This document shows positions 35,342 to 44,009 of a stretch of DNA of 64,000 nucleotides, piece after piece. Each line of letters starts with the position of its first letter. Position 1 is the first letter of the stretch. Under the pieces are notes generated by a model that worked only from the letters and a program-made list of their open reading frames with translations, was not told the origin of the DNA and did no database searches. The stretch is from Streptomyces decoyicus (GTDB lineage: Bacteria; Actinomycetota; Actinomycetes; Streptomycetales; Streptomycetaceae), in contig NZ_CP082301.1 in assembly GCF_019880305.1 (NCBI RefSeq), forward strand, positions 2,294,001 through 2,358,000. The letters run 5' to 3'. The translations under genes and the position numbers were made by a program.

Positions 35342-35725
35342 GTAGCGCCTTCCCGAGAGTCTCGCCCGCGAGACCGGCTGCGGCCGTCTCGCTGGTCGGT
35401 CGCCGGCCCTGTCACGGGCAGGGGTTTGGATGTTTATGCGGACCAAACCCTACTGGACGCTATTTGGGGTCGCGCGGGGAGGGTGCCCAACGCGCCGCGA
35501 CGCACCCCTAAGGGGTGGCCAAGGCCTACGGGAGACGCCCCCCGGACCCCCGAATACCCGCTTCCACCAGGCATCTGACGCCGTGCCCTGCAATGCTTCC
35601 ACGACGCTCCGCGGGGTTGCGCCCGGCGGCCCCGCCCGACCGGGCACCGGCGCCCCGGAGCCCCGTGCCACCGCACCGCGAGGAGGGCGCCTCGCCGGAT
35701 CGGCCCGGGGACTAACGTCTTGTAC
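35342..35725. promoter_or_regulatory. 384-bp divergent region between ctaC and the desulfurase-TusA gene
   Basis: No gene seen. It contains an 8-bp inverted repeat GGGTTTGG/CCAAACCC (35422-35429 and 35443-35450, 13-nt spacer) about 80-110 nt ahead of ctaC, and a 7-bp one CACCCCT/AGGGGTG (35503-35517). Both are candidate regulator sites or leader hairpins. Confidence 0.55.
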
Positions 35726-37213
35726 ATGTCCTATTTCGACGCGGCGTCCGCCGCCCCGCTGCACCCCGTCGCCCGCGAGGCCCTGCTCGCCTCGCTCGAC
35801 GAAGGCTGGGCCGACCCGGCCCGCCTCTACCGGGAGGGACGGCGCGCCCGGCTGCTGCTGGACGCCGCGCGGGAGGCGGCGGCCGAGGCCGTGGGCTGCC
35901 GCCCGGACGAATTGGTTTTCACCCCTTCGGGGACGCAGGCCGTGCACGCGGGAGTTTCCGGCGCGCTGGCGGCCCGTCGGCGTGTCGGCCGCCGGCTGCT
36001 GCACTCCGCCGTCGAGCACTCCTCCGTCCTGCATGCCGCCGAGGTCCACGAGGCGGCCGGCGGCACCCGCGGGGAGCTGGCGGTGGACCGTACGGGCCGG
36101 GTGGCGGCCGGCGAGGTCGGCGGCGCGCTCGGCCCGGACACCGCCCTGGTCTGCCTCCAGTCCGCCAATCACGAGGTGGGAACCGAACAGCCGGTCGAAG
36201 AGGTGGCCGCGCTCTGCCGGGAGGCCGACGTACCCCTCCTGGTGGATGCCGCGCAGTCGCTGCCGTGGGGGCCGGTGCCCGGCGCCTGGTCGCTGCTGGC
36301 GGCGAGCGCCCACAAGTGGGGCGGCCCGCCCGGTGTGGGGCTGCTCGTGGTCCGCAAGGGGACCCGGTTCGCACCTCAGGGGCCGCAGGACGAGCGGGAG
36401 TCGGGCCGTAGTGCGGGGTTCGAGAACATCCCGGCGGTGGTGGCCGCCGCGGCCTCCCTGCGCGCGCTGCGGGCCGGAGCGGGGACCGGGGACGAAGCGG
36501 CGCGGCTGCGGCGGCTGGTGGACCGGATCCGGGAGCGGGTGCCGCAGCTGGTCCCGGACGTGGAGGTGGTCGGCGACCCGGTGCACCGCCTCCCCCATCT
36601 CGTCACCTTCTCCTGTCTCTATGTCGACGGGGAGGCGCTGCTGCACGAGCTCGACCGGGCGGGCTTCTCGGTGTCGTCCGGATCGTCGTGCACGTCCAGC
36701 ACCCTGACGCCGAGCCATGTGCTGCGCGCGATGGGTGTGCTGTCCGAGGGGAATGTGCGGATCTCGCTGCCGTACGGCACGGCCGAGGCGGAGGTGGAGC
36801 GCTTCCTTGAGGTGCTGCCACAGGTGGTGCGCTCGGTGCGGGAGCGGCTGGGCGTCCCGGCGGCGGAGGCCGGGGCCGCGCGGGCGACGGCCGGCGGGGC
36901 GGGGCACGCCGCTCGGGTGCCGGCGTCCGCGGAGACCGCGGAGCCCGCCGCCGGACCCGCCGGACCCGCCGGACCCGGGGACGATTCCGGCAGCCTGGTC
37001 GTCGACTCGCTCGGCAAGCGCTGCCCGATCCCGGTCATCGAGCTGGCGAAGGTCATCGGCGAGGTGCCGGTCGGCGGGACCGTGACGGTGCTCTCCGACG
37101 ACGAGGCGGCCCGGCAGGACATTCCGGCCTGGTGCACCATGCGCGGCCAGGAGTACGCGGGCGAGCGGGCGGCCGAACGCGGCGCCGCATATGTCGTGCG
37201 GCGCCGCGCCTGA
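35726..37213 (+). CDS. cysteine desulfurase fused to a C-terminal TusA/SirA domain
   Basis: A 495-residue fusion. Residues 1-380 are an IscS/NifS-type PLP enzyme: start MSYFDAASAAPLHP, cofactor Lys in SAHKWGGPPG, substrate Cys in SSGSSCTSS. A Pro/Ala/Gly linker (about 385-425) joins a TusA domain of about 70 residues with the sulfur-carrying RCPIPVIEL motif. Sulfur would pass from Cys persulfide to the TusA Cys in one chain. ATG 35726 fits family N-termini; no good ribosome site is visible, so the message may be nearly leaderless. It converges with adoK. Confidence 0.93.
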   Translation: MSYFDAASAAPLHPVAREALLASLDEGWADPARLYREGRRARLLLDAAREAAAEAVGCRPDELVFTPSGTQAVHAGVSGALAARRRVGRRLLHSAVEHSSVLHAAEVHEAAGGTRGELAVDRTGRVAAGEVGGALGPDTALVCLQSANHEVGTEQPVEEVAALCREADVPLLVDAAQSLPWGPVPGAWSLLAASAHKWGGPPGVGLLVVRKGTRFAPQGPQDERESGRSAGFENIPAVVAAAASLRALRAGAGTGDEAARLRRLVDRIRERVPQLVPDVEVVGDPVHRLPHLVTFSCLYVDGEALLHELDRAGFSVSSGSSCTSSTLTPSHVLRAMGVLSEGNVRISLPYGTAEAEVERFLEVLPQVVRSVRERLGVPAAEAGAARATAGGAGHAARVPASAETAEPAAGPAGPAGPGDDSGSLVVDSLGKRCPIPVIELAKVIGEVPVGGTVTVLSDDEAARQDIPAWCTMRGQEYAGERAAERGAAYVVRRRA

Positions 37214-37222
37214 CGGGGCCGG

Positions 37223-38197
37223 TCAGGCCAGGTGCTGCTGGACCTCGGCGGCGGCCTCGTGGCCGTAGGCCTTGGTGAAGCGGTCCATGAAGTGGCTGCG
37301 GCGCAGCTCGTACTCCTGGGTGCCGACGGTCTCGATGACCAGCGTCGCCAGCATGCAGCCGACCTGCGCGGCACGCTCCAGGCCGACGCCCCAGGCCAGA
37401 CCGGACAGGAAGCCCGCGCGGAAGGCGTCGCCGACGCCGGTCGGGTCGGCCTTGGCGTTCTCCTCCGGGACGCCGACCTCGATGGCCGGCTCGCCGACCC
37501 GCTCGATGCGGACGCCGTTGGCGCCGAGGGTGGTGACGCGGGTGCCGACCTTGGCGAGGATCTCGTCGCCGGTCCAGCCGGTCTTGGACTCGATCAGGCC
37601 CTTCTCGTACTCGTTGGAGAAGAGGTAGGCCGCGTCCTCCAGGAGGGTGCGGATGGCGTCGCCGTCCATCCGGGCGATCTGCTGGGAGAAGTCGGCGCCG
37701 AACGGGATATTGCGGCTGCGGCACTCCTCGGTGTGCCGGATCATCGCCTCGGGGTCGTCCGCGCCGATCAGCACGAGGTCCAGGCCGCCGACGCGCGCGG
37801 AGACATGCTGGAGCTCGATCAGCCGGGCCTCGCTCATCGCACCGGTGTAGAAGGAGCCGATCTGGTTGTGGTCGGCGTCGGTGGTGCACACGAAGCGCGC
37901 GGTGTGCAGGACCTCGGAGATGCGGACGGAGCGGGTGTCGACGCCGTGGCGGTCGAGCCAGGCGCGGTACTCCTCGAAGTCGTTGCCGGCGGCACCGACC
38001 AGGATCGGCGCGGTGCCGAGCTGGCCCATGCCGAAGCAGATGTTGGCGGCGACGCCGCCGCGGCGGACGTCGAGCTGGTCCACCAGGAAGGAGAGGGAGA
38101 CCGTATGCAGTTGGTCGGCGACCAACTGATCGGCGAAACGGCCGGGGAAGGTCATCAGGTGGTCGGTGGCGATGGAGCCGGTGACTGCGATACGCAC
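37223..38197 (-). CDS. adoK: adenosine kinase-type PfkB carbohydrate kinase
   Basis: A 324-residue ribokinase-fold kinase. It opens MRIAVTGSIATDHLMTFPGR and has DQLDVRRGGVAANICFGMG, AMSEARLIEL and catalytic DPTGVGDAFRAGF. These stretches and the gene's place beside cytochrome oxidase genes match mycobacterial adenosine kinase (Rv2202c), so adenosine is the most likely acceptor. A sugar kinase is the alternative. Confidence 0.88.
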   Translation of the reverse strand: MRIAVTGSIATDHLMTFPGRFADQLVADQLHTVSLSFLVDQLDVRRGGVAANICFGMGQLGTAPILVGAAGNDFEEYRAWLDRHGVDTRSVRISEVLHTARFVCTTDADHNQIGSFYTGAMSEARLIELQHVSARVGGLDLVLIGADDPEAMIRHTEECRSRNIPFGADFSQQIARMDGDAIRTLLEDAAYLFSNEYEKGLIESKTGWTGDEILAKVGTRVTTLGANGVRIERVGEPAIEVGVPEENAKADPTGVGDAFRAGFLSGLAWGVGLERAAQVGCMLATLVIETVGTQEYELRRSHFMDRFTKAYGHEAAAEVQQHLA

Positions 38198-38356
38198 GAC
38201 GGGTCTGCTCCTGCGGAAGGCGTAGGGGCGGGCGGACGTGGAGCAACGCTACCCGCCGGGGTCGCGCGCCACCCGGTCATCCCGGACACTTGGAATGGCT
38301 GAAACTACCCAATAGTAGGCCTTTCTCCTCGGTACATGGCTGCGTACGGTGCCCCT

Positions 38357-38584
38357 ATGACCAAGCCTGTGAAAGCCGTCACACCGCGCAAGGGCGGATC
38401 GCCCTCTGCGCCGGACCCCGAATCGCTCGACGAGCTGCGCGGCGACTGTGCACGGATGGCCGGTCGCTGGAAGGGCGGACGGCGCTCCGCGCCGCCGCCG
38501 GGGCGCGCCGCCGATCTGCACGGCGTCGAGGTCCCCTCCGCTTCGGCCGCACTCGTGGACGGAATGTCCGAGTACGGCGACTGA
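38357..38584 (+). CDS. small basic/Pro-rich hypothetical protein
   Basis: A 75-residue ORF starting MTKPVKAVTPRKGG. It is hydrophilic, with high GC at third codon positions and no cysteine or membrane segment. It lies between adoK and the large anchored protein on the plus strand. I recognise no domain. It might be a true small gene or part of a leader. Confidence 0.5.
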   Translation: MTKPVKAVTPRKGGSPSAPDPESLDELRGDCARMAGRWKGGRRSAPPPGRAADLHGVEVPSASAALVDGMSEYGD

Positions 38585-38687
38585 CCGGCCGGCCGGCCGG
38601 AACCGTATACGCCCCCGCTCCGTCTCATCGACGTCCCCTCACGGAGGATGGCACGTCAGATGTTCAGCGGAGCGAAGGAGCGATGCG

Positions 38688-40229
38688 GTGAACACCGAGG
38701 ACACCACCGACACCCCGAACCCCCAGGAGCGCAGGCGGCGCACCCCAGTGGTGGTCGCCTCGATGGCCGCGGCGGTACTTCTCGCCGGGGGCGGCGCGGC
38801 GTACTGGGCTTCGTCCGCTTCCAGCGGCGAGGGCTCCGGCGCGGGCTCCGCGGCCGCGGGCGACCCGCCGCCGCTGGCACTCGACGGATACGCCGGCGGC
38901 GGTTCGATCGCCGCCGGTGAGCCCAACCCCCAGGGTGCGAAGTACCGCGCGGTGAAGAAGCTTCCCGGCGGCCCGGCGTCCGCGCCGGTATACCGCCCCA
39001 AGGGCGAGATCAGCCGCGAGTCGGTGGAACGACTGGCGAAGGCACTGGATGTGTCCGGAAAGGTCCGCTCGGAGGGCGCGTCCTGGAAGGTCGGCGGGCT
39101 GACGCGGGATGCCCGTAGCCCCGTCCTGGAGGTGAAGAAGTCCGGCTCGGGCGCCTGGACGTACTCGCAGTACGGCACCCCGGGCGGCACGAACTGTGCG
39201 CTGCCCGCCTCCCCGAAGGGCGGGAGGGGCCAGGACAAGGGCGACGGCGCCGCGCCGTCCGGCCGGCCCGGCTGTCCGTCGTACCGCGGCGGCGGGGACG
39301 TCACGACCGAGGACGACAGCAGCGGCAAGGGCGCGGTCTCGCCGAAGAAGGCCGAGCAGGCGGTGCGGCCGGTGCTGAAGGCGCTCGGCCAGGAGAACGC
39401 CAGGCTCGACGCGGGCGGGCTGTCCGGTGCGGTGCGCATCGTCAGCGCGAATCCGGTGCTCGGCGGGCTGCCGACGTACGGCTGGCAGAGCGATATACAG
39501 GTCGGCTCGGACGGTCAAGTGGTGGGCGGCAGCGGGCAGTTGGCGAACCCGGTCAAGGGTGCGGACTATCCGGTGCTGAGCGCCGGCAAGACGCTGGACC
39601 GGCTGAATTCGGGCGACGGCCGCACGCCGGCCGGCTGCCCCTCGACGCCCGCCGGCAAGGACGGCAAGAGCGGCAAGGGCGACGGGATCGCGCCGTGCGA
39701 GCCGGCGCCGACGAAGGCGCAGCAGCCGGCCGAGGTGACCGGTGCGGTCTTCGGGCTCTCGGTGCAGTACGTGGACGGCAGCCAGGCGCTGGTGCCGTCG
39801 TGGCTCTACACGGTGCGCCAGCCGGGCGCCGGGAGCGGCCCGGACGCCGCCTCGACGGTCGCGCACCCGGCGGTGAACCCGAAGTACCTGGCCCACCGGG
39901 ACGGCGGCGGCACGTCGCAGAGCCCGCAGAAGCCGTCCGGGAAGCCGTCCGGGAAGCCCGGGGCGATGTCCCTGGAGTCGTACGCCGTGAGCGACGGCGG
40001 CAAGAAGCTGACGGTGCACTTCTGGGGCGGGGTGTGCAGCGTCTACTCGGTGAGCGCCGAGGAGTCCGGCTCGACCGTGAAGACCAAGGTCGTCGGCAAG
40101 GACAAGAAGCCGGGCCAGGTCTGCGTGAAGATCGCCAAGGAGTTCACCAAGACCGTGACGCTCCAGAAGCCGCTGGACGGCCGGAAGGTGGTCGATGTGT
40201 CGAGCGGTGAGTCCGTGCCGAAGCGGTGA
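38688..40229 (+). CDS. large secreted or membrane-anchored protein of unknown function
   Basis: A 513-residue protein. A short Asp/Thr/Glu-rich cytoplasmic N-terminus and RRRR precede one hydrophobic segment (about 20-42, VVVASMAAAVLLAGGGAAYW), then a low-complexity Ser/Gly/Ala stretch and a large extracytoplasmic part. That part includes Gly/Lys-rich linkers and a KPSGKPSGK repeat near 420. Cys pairs in the outer part may form disulfides. GTG 38688 has GGAG 7 nt upstream. No enzymatic motif is visible. Confidence 0.82.
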   Translation: MNTEDTTDTPNPQERRRRTPVVVASMAAAVLLAGGGAAYWASSASSGEGSGAGSAAAGDPPPLALDGYAGGGSIAAGEPNPQGAKYRAVKKLPGGPASAPVYRPKGEISRESVERLAKALDVSGKVRSEGASWKVGGLTRDARSPVLEVKKSGSGAWTYSQYGTPGGTNCALPASPKGGRGQDKGDGAAPSGRPGCPSYRGGGDVTTEDDSSGKGAVSPKKAEQAVRPVLKALGQENARLDAGGLSGAVRIVSANPVLGGLPTYGWQSDIQVGSDGQVVGGSGQLANPVKGADYPVLSAGKTLDRLNSGDGRTPAGCPSTPAGKDGKSGKGDGIAPCEPAPTKAQQPAEVTGAVFGLSVQYVDGSQALVPSWLYTVRQPGAGSGPDAASTVAHPAVNPKYLAHRDGGGTSQSPQKPSGKPSGKPGAMSLESYAVSDGGKKLTVHFWGGVCSVYSVSAEESGSTVKTKVVGKDKKPGQVCVKIAKEFTKTVTLQKPLDGRKVVDVSSGESVPKR

Positions 40230-40291
40230 GCGGACGCCGTGGGCCCGCCGGCGGCGGAGACCACCGCGGCGGGCCGCACGGAGACGGGAAA

Positions 40292-40337
40292 ACGAAGGGC
40301 GGCGCTCCCCCACTCGGGGGGGGGCGCCGCCCTTCGT
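40292..40337. terminator. bidirectional hairpin between convergent genes
   Basis: ACGAAGGGCGGCG (40292-40304) pairs with CGCCGCCCTTCGT (40325-40337), and CCCC/GGGG extends the stem past a one-base bulge. It lies between the stops of the anchored protein and erpA. Confidence 0.75.
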
Positions 40338-40354
40338 ACGTACTGCCCGTCTCC

Positions 40355-40708
40355 TTAGCTGAAGGAGTCGCCGCAGGCGCAGGAGCCGGAGGCGTTCGGG
40401 TTGTCGATCGTGAAGCCCTGCTTCTCGATGGTGTCCACGAAGTCGATGGAGGCACCGCCCAGGTAGGGGGCGCTCATCCGGTCGGTGACGACCTTGACGC
40501 CGTCGAAGTCCTTGACGACATCGCCGTCGAGCGAACGCTCGTCGAAGAAGAGCTGGTAGCGCAGTCCGGAGCAGCCGCCGGGCTGAACGGCCACCCGCAG
40601 CGCGAGGTCGTCCCGGCCTTCCTGCTCCAGAAGGCTCTTGACCTTCGACGCGGCCGCGTCGGACAGGATGATGCCGTCGCTGACGGTGGTCTCGTCCTGA
40701 ACGCTCAT
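40355..40708 (-). CDS. erpA: iron-sulfur cluster insertion protein (ErpA/HesB, A-type carrier)
   Basis: A 117-residue carrier that delivers 4Fe-4S clusters to apo-enzymes. The three cluster Cys are in PGGCSG and the C-terminal SCACGD. It is divergent from nadA, whose product is a 4Fe-4S enzyme, and downstream of a desulfurase, so the neighbourhood is consistent with cluster supply. ATG is at 40706-40708 with GGGAGAG upstream. Confidence 0.95.
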   Translation of the reverse strand: MSVQDETTVSDGIILSDAAASKVKSLLEQEGRDDLALRVAVQPGGCSGLRYQLFFDERSLDGDVVKDFDGVKVVTDRMSAPYLGGASIDFVDTIEKQGFTIDNPNASGSCACGDSFS

Positions 40709-41059
40709 CTAGATCTCTCCCGGGTTGTACGGACCGCTTGTCATCGGTTGCAACCAGCTGCAACCGGGGACGTCCCGGATTAATTCCGGCTGGGCGCAAT
40801 TCGTCGAGAGGCCTTTTCGGACACCGCCGGTGGCGGCCTCTCGCATCGTTCTCTCCTCATGCTCGCACACCGGCCGCCGGGAACAGGTGGCCGACCGCAC
40901 ACGGCGGTACGGATGCGTCACATCGACACGATGGCCATCGTCAAAGTGACGTGAAGCGGCTATGATAGATAGCGTCAAATAGACGAAAAGGCTCCCGGTG
41001 CAAGCCGGCTCCCCTGGTGCGGCCCCGTCGCACTCATCGAAGAAGAGAGGGTGCGTGTT
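40709..41059. promoter_or_regulatory. 351-bp divergent erpA-nadA control region
   Basis: No gene seen. Near erpA lie three adjacent dyads: CGGTTGCA/TGCAACCG (40745-40766), GGGACGTCCC (40767-40776) and CCGGA/TCCGG around TTAAT (40775-40789). Near nadA lie two 13-bp operator-like repeats around a TATGAT box. Confidence 0.6.
40939..40985 (+). promoter_or_regulatory. candidate nadA promoter with paired operator repeats
   Basis: CGTCAAAGTGACG (40939-40951) and CGTCAAATAGACG (40973-40985) are related imperfect palindromes whose centres are 34 bp apart. A -10-like TATGAT (40961-40966) lies between them. A protein bound at both would cover the -35 and start-site areas, suggesting repression of nadA. 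Confidence 0.6.
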
Positions 41060-42250
41060 GTGACCACCGCCCAGCCCCTGGACGTCCAGCCGACCCCGCT
41101 GGCCCTGCTGCTCCTCGGCCGTGAGGCCGACCCGAAGAGCGAGCGCGGTGTGGAGTGCCCCGGCGATCTGCCGACGCCGTCGGACCCCGACCTCGTCGAG
41201 CGCGCCCGCGCGGCCAAGGCGGAGCTCGGGGACAAGGTCTTCGTCCTCGGGCACCACTACCAGCGCGACGAGGTCATCGAGTTCGCCGATGTGACGGGCG
41301 ACTCCTTCAAGCTCGCGCGGGACGCCGCCGCCCGGCCGGACGCCGAGTACATCGTCTTCTGCGGTGTGCACTTCATGGCGGAGTCCGCGGACATCCTCAC
41401 CGGCGACGACCAGCAGGTCATCCTCCCCGACCTGGCCGCAGGCTGCTCGATGGCCGATATGGCCACCGCCGAGCAGGTCGCCGAGTGCTGGGACGTCCTC
41501 ACCGAGGCCGGCATAGCCGAGCAGGTCGTGCCGGTCTCGTACATGAACTCCTCCGCCGACATCAAGGCCTTCACCGGCAAGCACGGCGGCACGATCTGTA
41601 CGTCCTCCAACGCCAAGCGCGCGCTGGACTGGGCCTTCGAGCAAGGGGAGGCCGACTCGACGAAGGTCCTCTTCCTGCCCGACCAGCACCTGGGCCGCAA
41701 CACCGCCGTCCGCGACATGGGCCTGTCCCTGGACGACTGTGTGGTCTACAACCCGCACAAGCCCAACGGCGGCCTGACCGCCGAGGAGCTGCGGGCCGCC
41801 AAGATGATCCTGTGGCGCGGCCACTGCTCGGTGCACGGCCGCTTCTCGCTGGAGTCGGTGGAGGATGTGCGGAAGCGCATTCCGGACGTCAATGTCCTCG
41901 TCCACCCCGAGTGCAAGCACGAAGTCGTGGCGGCCGCGGACTACGTCGGCTCGACGGAGTACATCATCAAGGCGCTGGAGGCCGCCCCCCGCGGCTCGAA
42001 GTGGGCCATCGGCACCGAACTGAACCTGGTCCGCCGGCTGGCCAACCGCTTCGCCGAGGAGGACAAGGAGATCGTCTTCCTCGACAAGACGGTCTGCTTC
42101 TGCTCGACGATGAACCGCATCGACCTCCCCCACCTCGTGTGGACGCTGGAGTCCCTCGCCGCCGGCAAGGTCGTCAACCGCATCGAGGTCGACAAGGAGA
42201 CCGAGAGCTTCGCGAAGCTGGCGCTGGAGCGGATGCTGGCGCTGCCGTAG
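41060..42250 (+). CDS. nadA: quinolinate synthase A
   Basis: Condenses iminoaspartate with dihydroxyacetone phosphate in de novo NAD synthesis, using a 4Fe-4S cluster. The 396-residue protein has VLGHHYQRDEV, FCGVHFMAESA, AGCSMADMA, YMNSSADIKA, HPECKHEV and KTVCFCSTM, which include the cluster Cys. GTG 41060 has GAGAGG 9 nt upstream and matches family N-termini; the GTG at 41051 is too close to it. nadB and nadC are not in the window. Confidence 0.97.
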   Translation: MTTAQPLDVQPTPLALLLLGREADPKSERGVECPGDLPTPSDPDLVERARAAKAELGDKVFVLGHHYQRDEVIEFADVTGDSFKLARDAAARPDAEYIVFCGVHFMAESADILTGDDQQVILPDLAAGCSMADMATAEQVAECWDVLTEAGIAEQVVPVSYMNSSADIKAFTGKHGGTICTSSNAKRALDWAFEQGEADSTKVLFLPDQHLGRNTAVRDMGLSLDDCVVYNPHKPNGGLTAEELRAAKMILWRGHCSVHGRFSLESVEDVRKRIPDVNVLVHPECKHEVVAAADYVGSTEYIIKALEAAPRGSKWAIGTELNLVRRLANRFAEEDKEIVFLDKTVCFCSTMNRIDLPHLVWTLESLAAGKVVNRIEVDKETESFAKLALERMLALP

Positions 42251-42320
42251 GCCCCGCGGGCCGTGGCGGCCGGCAGCGTGACGCGCGACGGCCGCCCAGC
42301 CCCGCCCGGAGAGAGTGCGA

Positions 42321-42349
42321 CGGCCGCCCCGGAGCGGGTGCGGCGGCCG
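42321..42349 (-). terminator. hairpin between nadA and the secreted protein gene
   Basis: CGGCCGCC (42321-42328) pairs with GGCGGCCG (42342-42349) around a 13-nt loop, abutting the stop of the leftward gene. Just upstream the sequence GCGACGGCCGCCC occurs twice. Confidence 0.5.
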
Positions 42350-42350
42350 G

Positions 42351-42812
42351 TCAGGCCTCCAGGGTCCAGCGGACCTTGTCGGTGTCCTTGATCGCCGTCC
42401 CGCAGGGCCCGGTCGTGATCTTCTTCTCGTTCACGTACGCGTTCCACTTCTTCTTGCCGTCCGCGACATCACCATGGATGTCGGTGACGACGAAGTCCTT
42501 CTTGGCGGCGTCCCAGTACGCCCGCACCCCGCCGAGGCCGTATTGCTCCTGGGCGTCGACCAGGGCGGTGAGCGGTGTGGGGTCGGTGCCGTTGGCCGCG
42601 CAGTAGTAGCCGCCGAAGACCGTGCGGGCGGACGTCCGGACGATCCCCACGCTGCCGGTGTAGGCCCCGCCCGTGACGCCTACCCGGACGCCGACGGTGG
42701 GCAGGGCGGCGGCAGGTCCGGCCGCGGCGGGCGGAGCGGCCGCGAGGGCCAGCGCACAGGCGAGCCCGGCGGCGGTTACGGGGGCGGCCTTGCGGACCAG
42801 GGAGGACGGCAC
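42351..42812 (-). CDS. small secreted DUF4430/transcobalamin-C-like protein
   Basis: A 153-residue exported protein: a signal peptide (to about residue 31, AAAPPAAAG), then a single beta-rich domain with two Cys (GGYYCAANG and TGPCGT) that likely pair. The stretch KKKWNAYVNEKKI and final DKVRWTLEA resemble the DUF4430 fold shared with the transcobalamin C-domain. The GTG start is at 42810-42812 with AGGTGAG upstream. Ligand is unknown. Cobalamin-related genes lie about 10 kb away, which may be chance. Confidence 0.72.
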   Translation of the reverse strand: MPSSLVRKAAPVTAAGLACALALAAAPPAAAGPAAALPTVGVRVGVTGGAYTGSVGIVRTSARTVFGGYYCAANGTDPTPLTALVDAQEQYGLGGVRAYWDAAKKDFVVTDIHGDVADGKKKWNAYVNEKKITTGPCGTAIKDTDKVRWTLEA

Positions 42813-42912
42813 GCTCGCTCACCTTTCGTCGGTTCAGCACCACAGGCCACGTAACCATCGCGCCCGGCGATCGGCGAGAGATGCGCCCCCGAACGCGTGC
42901 ACCGGGCGGCGG

Positions 42913-43998
42913 TCACAGCGACACGGACTGACCCTGGGCCGTGACCGTGATGCGGTAGCGGTCCCGCGAGGGGCTGCCCTGCCCGGTCCAGGCGCGGTAG
43001 GCGCACTCCACCTCGTCCCACAGGCGGCGCGGGCCGTGCTGTTCGGTCTCGTACACCGCACGGCCGGGGACGTACTCGACGGTGGCCCAGGAGCTGCGGG
43101 CGTCGTCGAAGAGCCAGTACGTGGCTTCGTCGCTGCCGTCGTCGGCGGGGCACAGCAGCGGCCAGGCGTCCCGCACCCGCAGTCCCACGGCGAAGCGGGC
43201 GTGCAGATCCTCCTCCAGCACCCGCGGATCGAGCGTGGTCGTACCGCGCTCGCCCTCCTCGCCGTGGTACCAGTCCCGGATGCGGCCGTAGGAGCGGCGC
43301 TGCTGACGGGCCCACATGAAGGCCGGTCGGCCGGAGAAGCGGCCGGTGGCCCGCCCGTCGCGGACGGTCAGGGTCGCGAACGAGTAGGAGTGGAACGACG
43401 AGCCCCACGGGGTGAGGATCGTGCCGCCCGGGGCGGTCTGCTCCACCCAGGCGTAGGGGATGTCGCGGACCGTGCACGTGGCGATGGTGCGGTCGAAGCG
43501 GGCCCGCCCGGGGACGCCCGCCAGGCCGTCGCCGCACTCCATGTGCGGATGCAGGCCCGCCCGCGCCAGGTTGTCCCGGGCGATGTCGTGCAAGGCCTTG
43601 TCGGTCTCGATCGTGGTCGTACGGTCCTCGCCGAGCCGGTGCGCGAGCCAGGCGGCGTGATAGCCGGTGCCCGTGCCGATCTCCAATACGGCGTCGCCGT
43701 CCCGGACGACCGCGGCCATCGCCAGCATGAGGGAGGGCATGGACGTCGAGCAGGTGGGAACGGCGACCTCGCCCGCCGCGCGCCGCCCGTCGTTGTGCTG
43801 GGTGATGAGCGGCAGATCGGCATAGACCATCCGGCGCCACTCCGCCTCGTCCGCGGAGCGGGAGACCGTGCGGTCGGCCACCTCGAAGGTGTCCGGGACG
43901 AAGTGCGCGCGGTCGACCGCGGCGACGGCCGGGGCCCATTCCGGCGCCAACGCGCCCTTGTTGCGCAGGATTTCCACCAGCCGGCCCGGTGAGGACAT
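42913..43998 (-). CDS. protein-isoaspartate-methyltransferase-like enzyme with C-terminal extension
   Basis: A 361-residue SAM-dependent methyltransferase. The PCMT-like core (about 1-215) has YADLPLIT, PTCSTSMPS in the place of the usual SQP loop, motif I VLEIGTGTGYHAAWL, and GGTILTPWG. About 145 extra residues (RDWYHGEEGERG onward) are absent from repair PIMT. The ATG at 43996-43998 has GGGAGG 5 nt upstream and lies only 11 nt after a 36-residue peptide gene on the same strand. Enlarged PIMT homologues beside short peptides make aspartimide RiPPs. That role is proposed here on context. Confidence 0.85.
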   Translation of the reverse strand: MSSPGRLVEILRNKGALAPEWAPAVAAVDRAHFVPDTFEVADRTVSRSADEAEWRRMVYADLPLITQHNDGRRAAGEVAVPTCSTSMPSLMLAMAAVVRDGDAVLEIGTGTGYHAAWLAHRLGEDRTTTIETDKALHDIARDNLARAGLHPHMECGDGLAGVPGRARFDRTIATCTVRDIPYAWVEQTAPGGTILTPWGSSFHSYSFATLTVRDGRATGRFSGRPAFMWARQQRRSYGRIRDWYHGEEGERGTTTLDPRVLEEDLHARFAVGLRVRDAWPLLCPADDGSDEATYWLFDDARSSWATVEYVPGRAVYETEQHGPRRLWDEVECAYRAWTGQGSPSRDRYRITVTAQGQSVSL

Positions 43999-44009
43999 GG
44001 CGGCCTCCC

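Noticed and set aside
35434..36907. Long minus-strand frame opposite the desulfurase-TusA gene
   Set aside because: Arg/Gly/Gln-rich shadow of a gene with clear catalytic motifs on the other strand.
42351..42812. Subtilisin-inhibitor-like (SSI) protein
   Set aside because: Size and signal peptide fit, but the two-disulfide SSI pattern is missing and the KWNAYVNEKK/VRW ends fit a DUF4430-like domain better.
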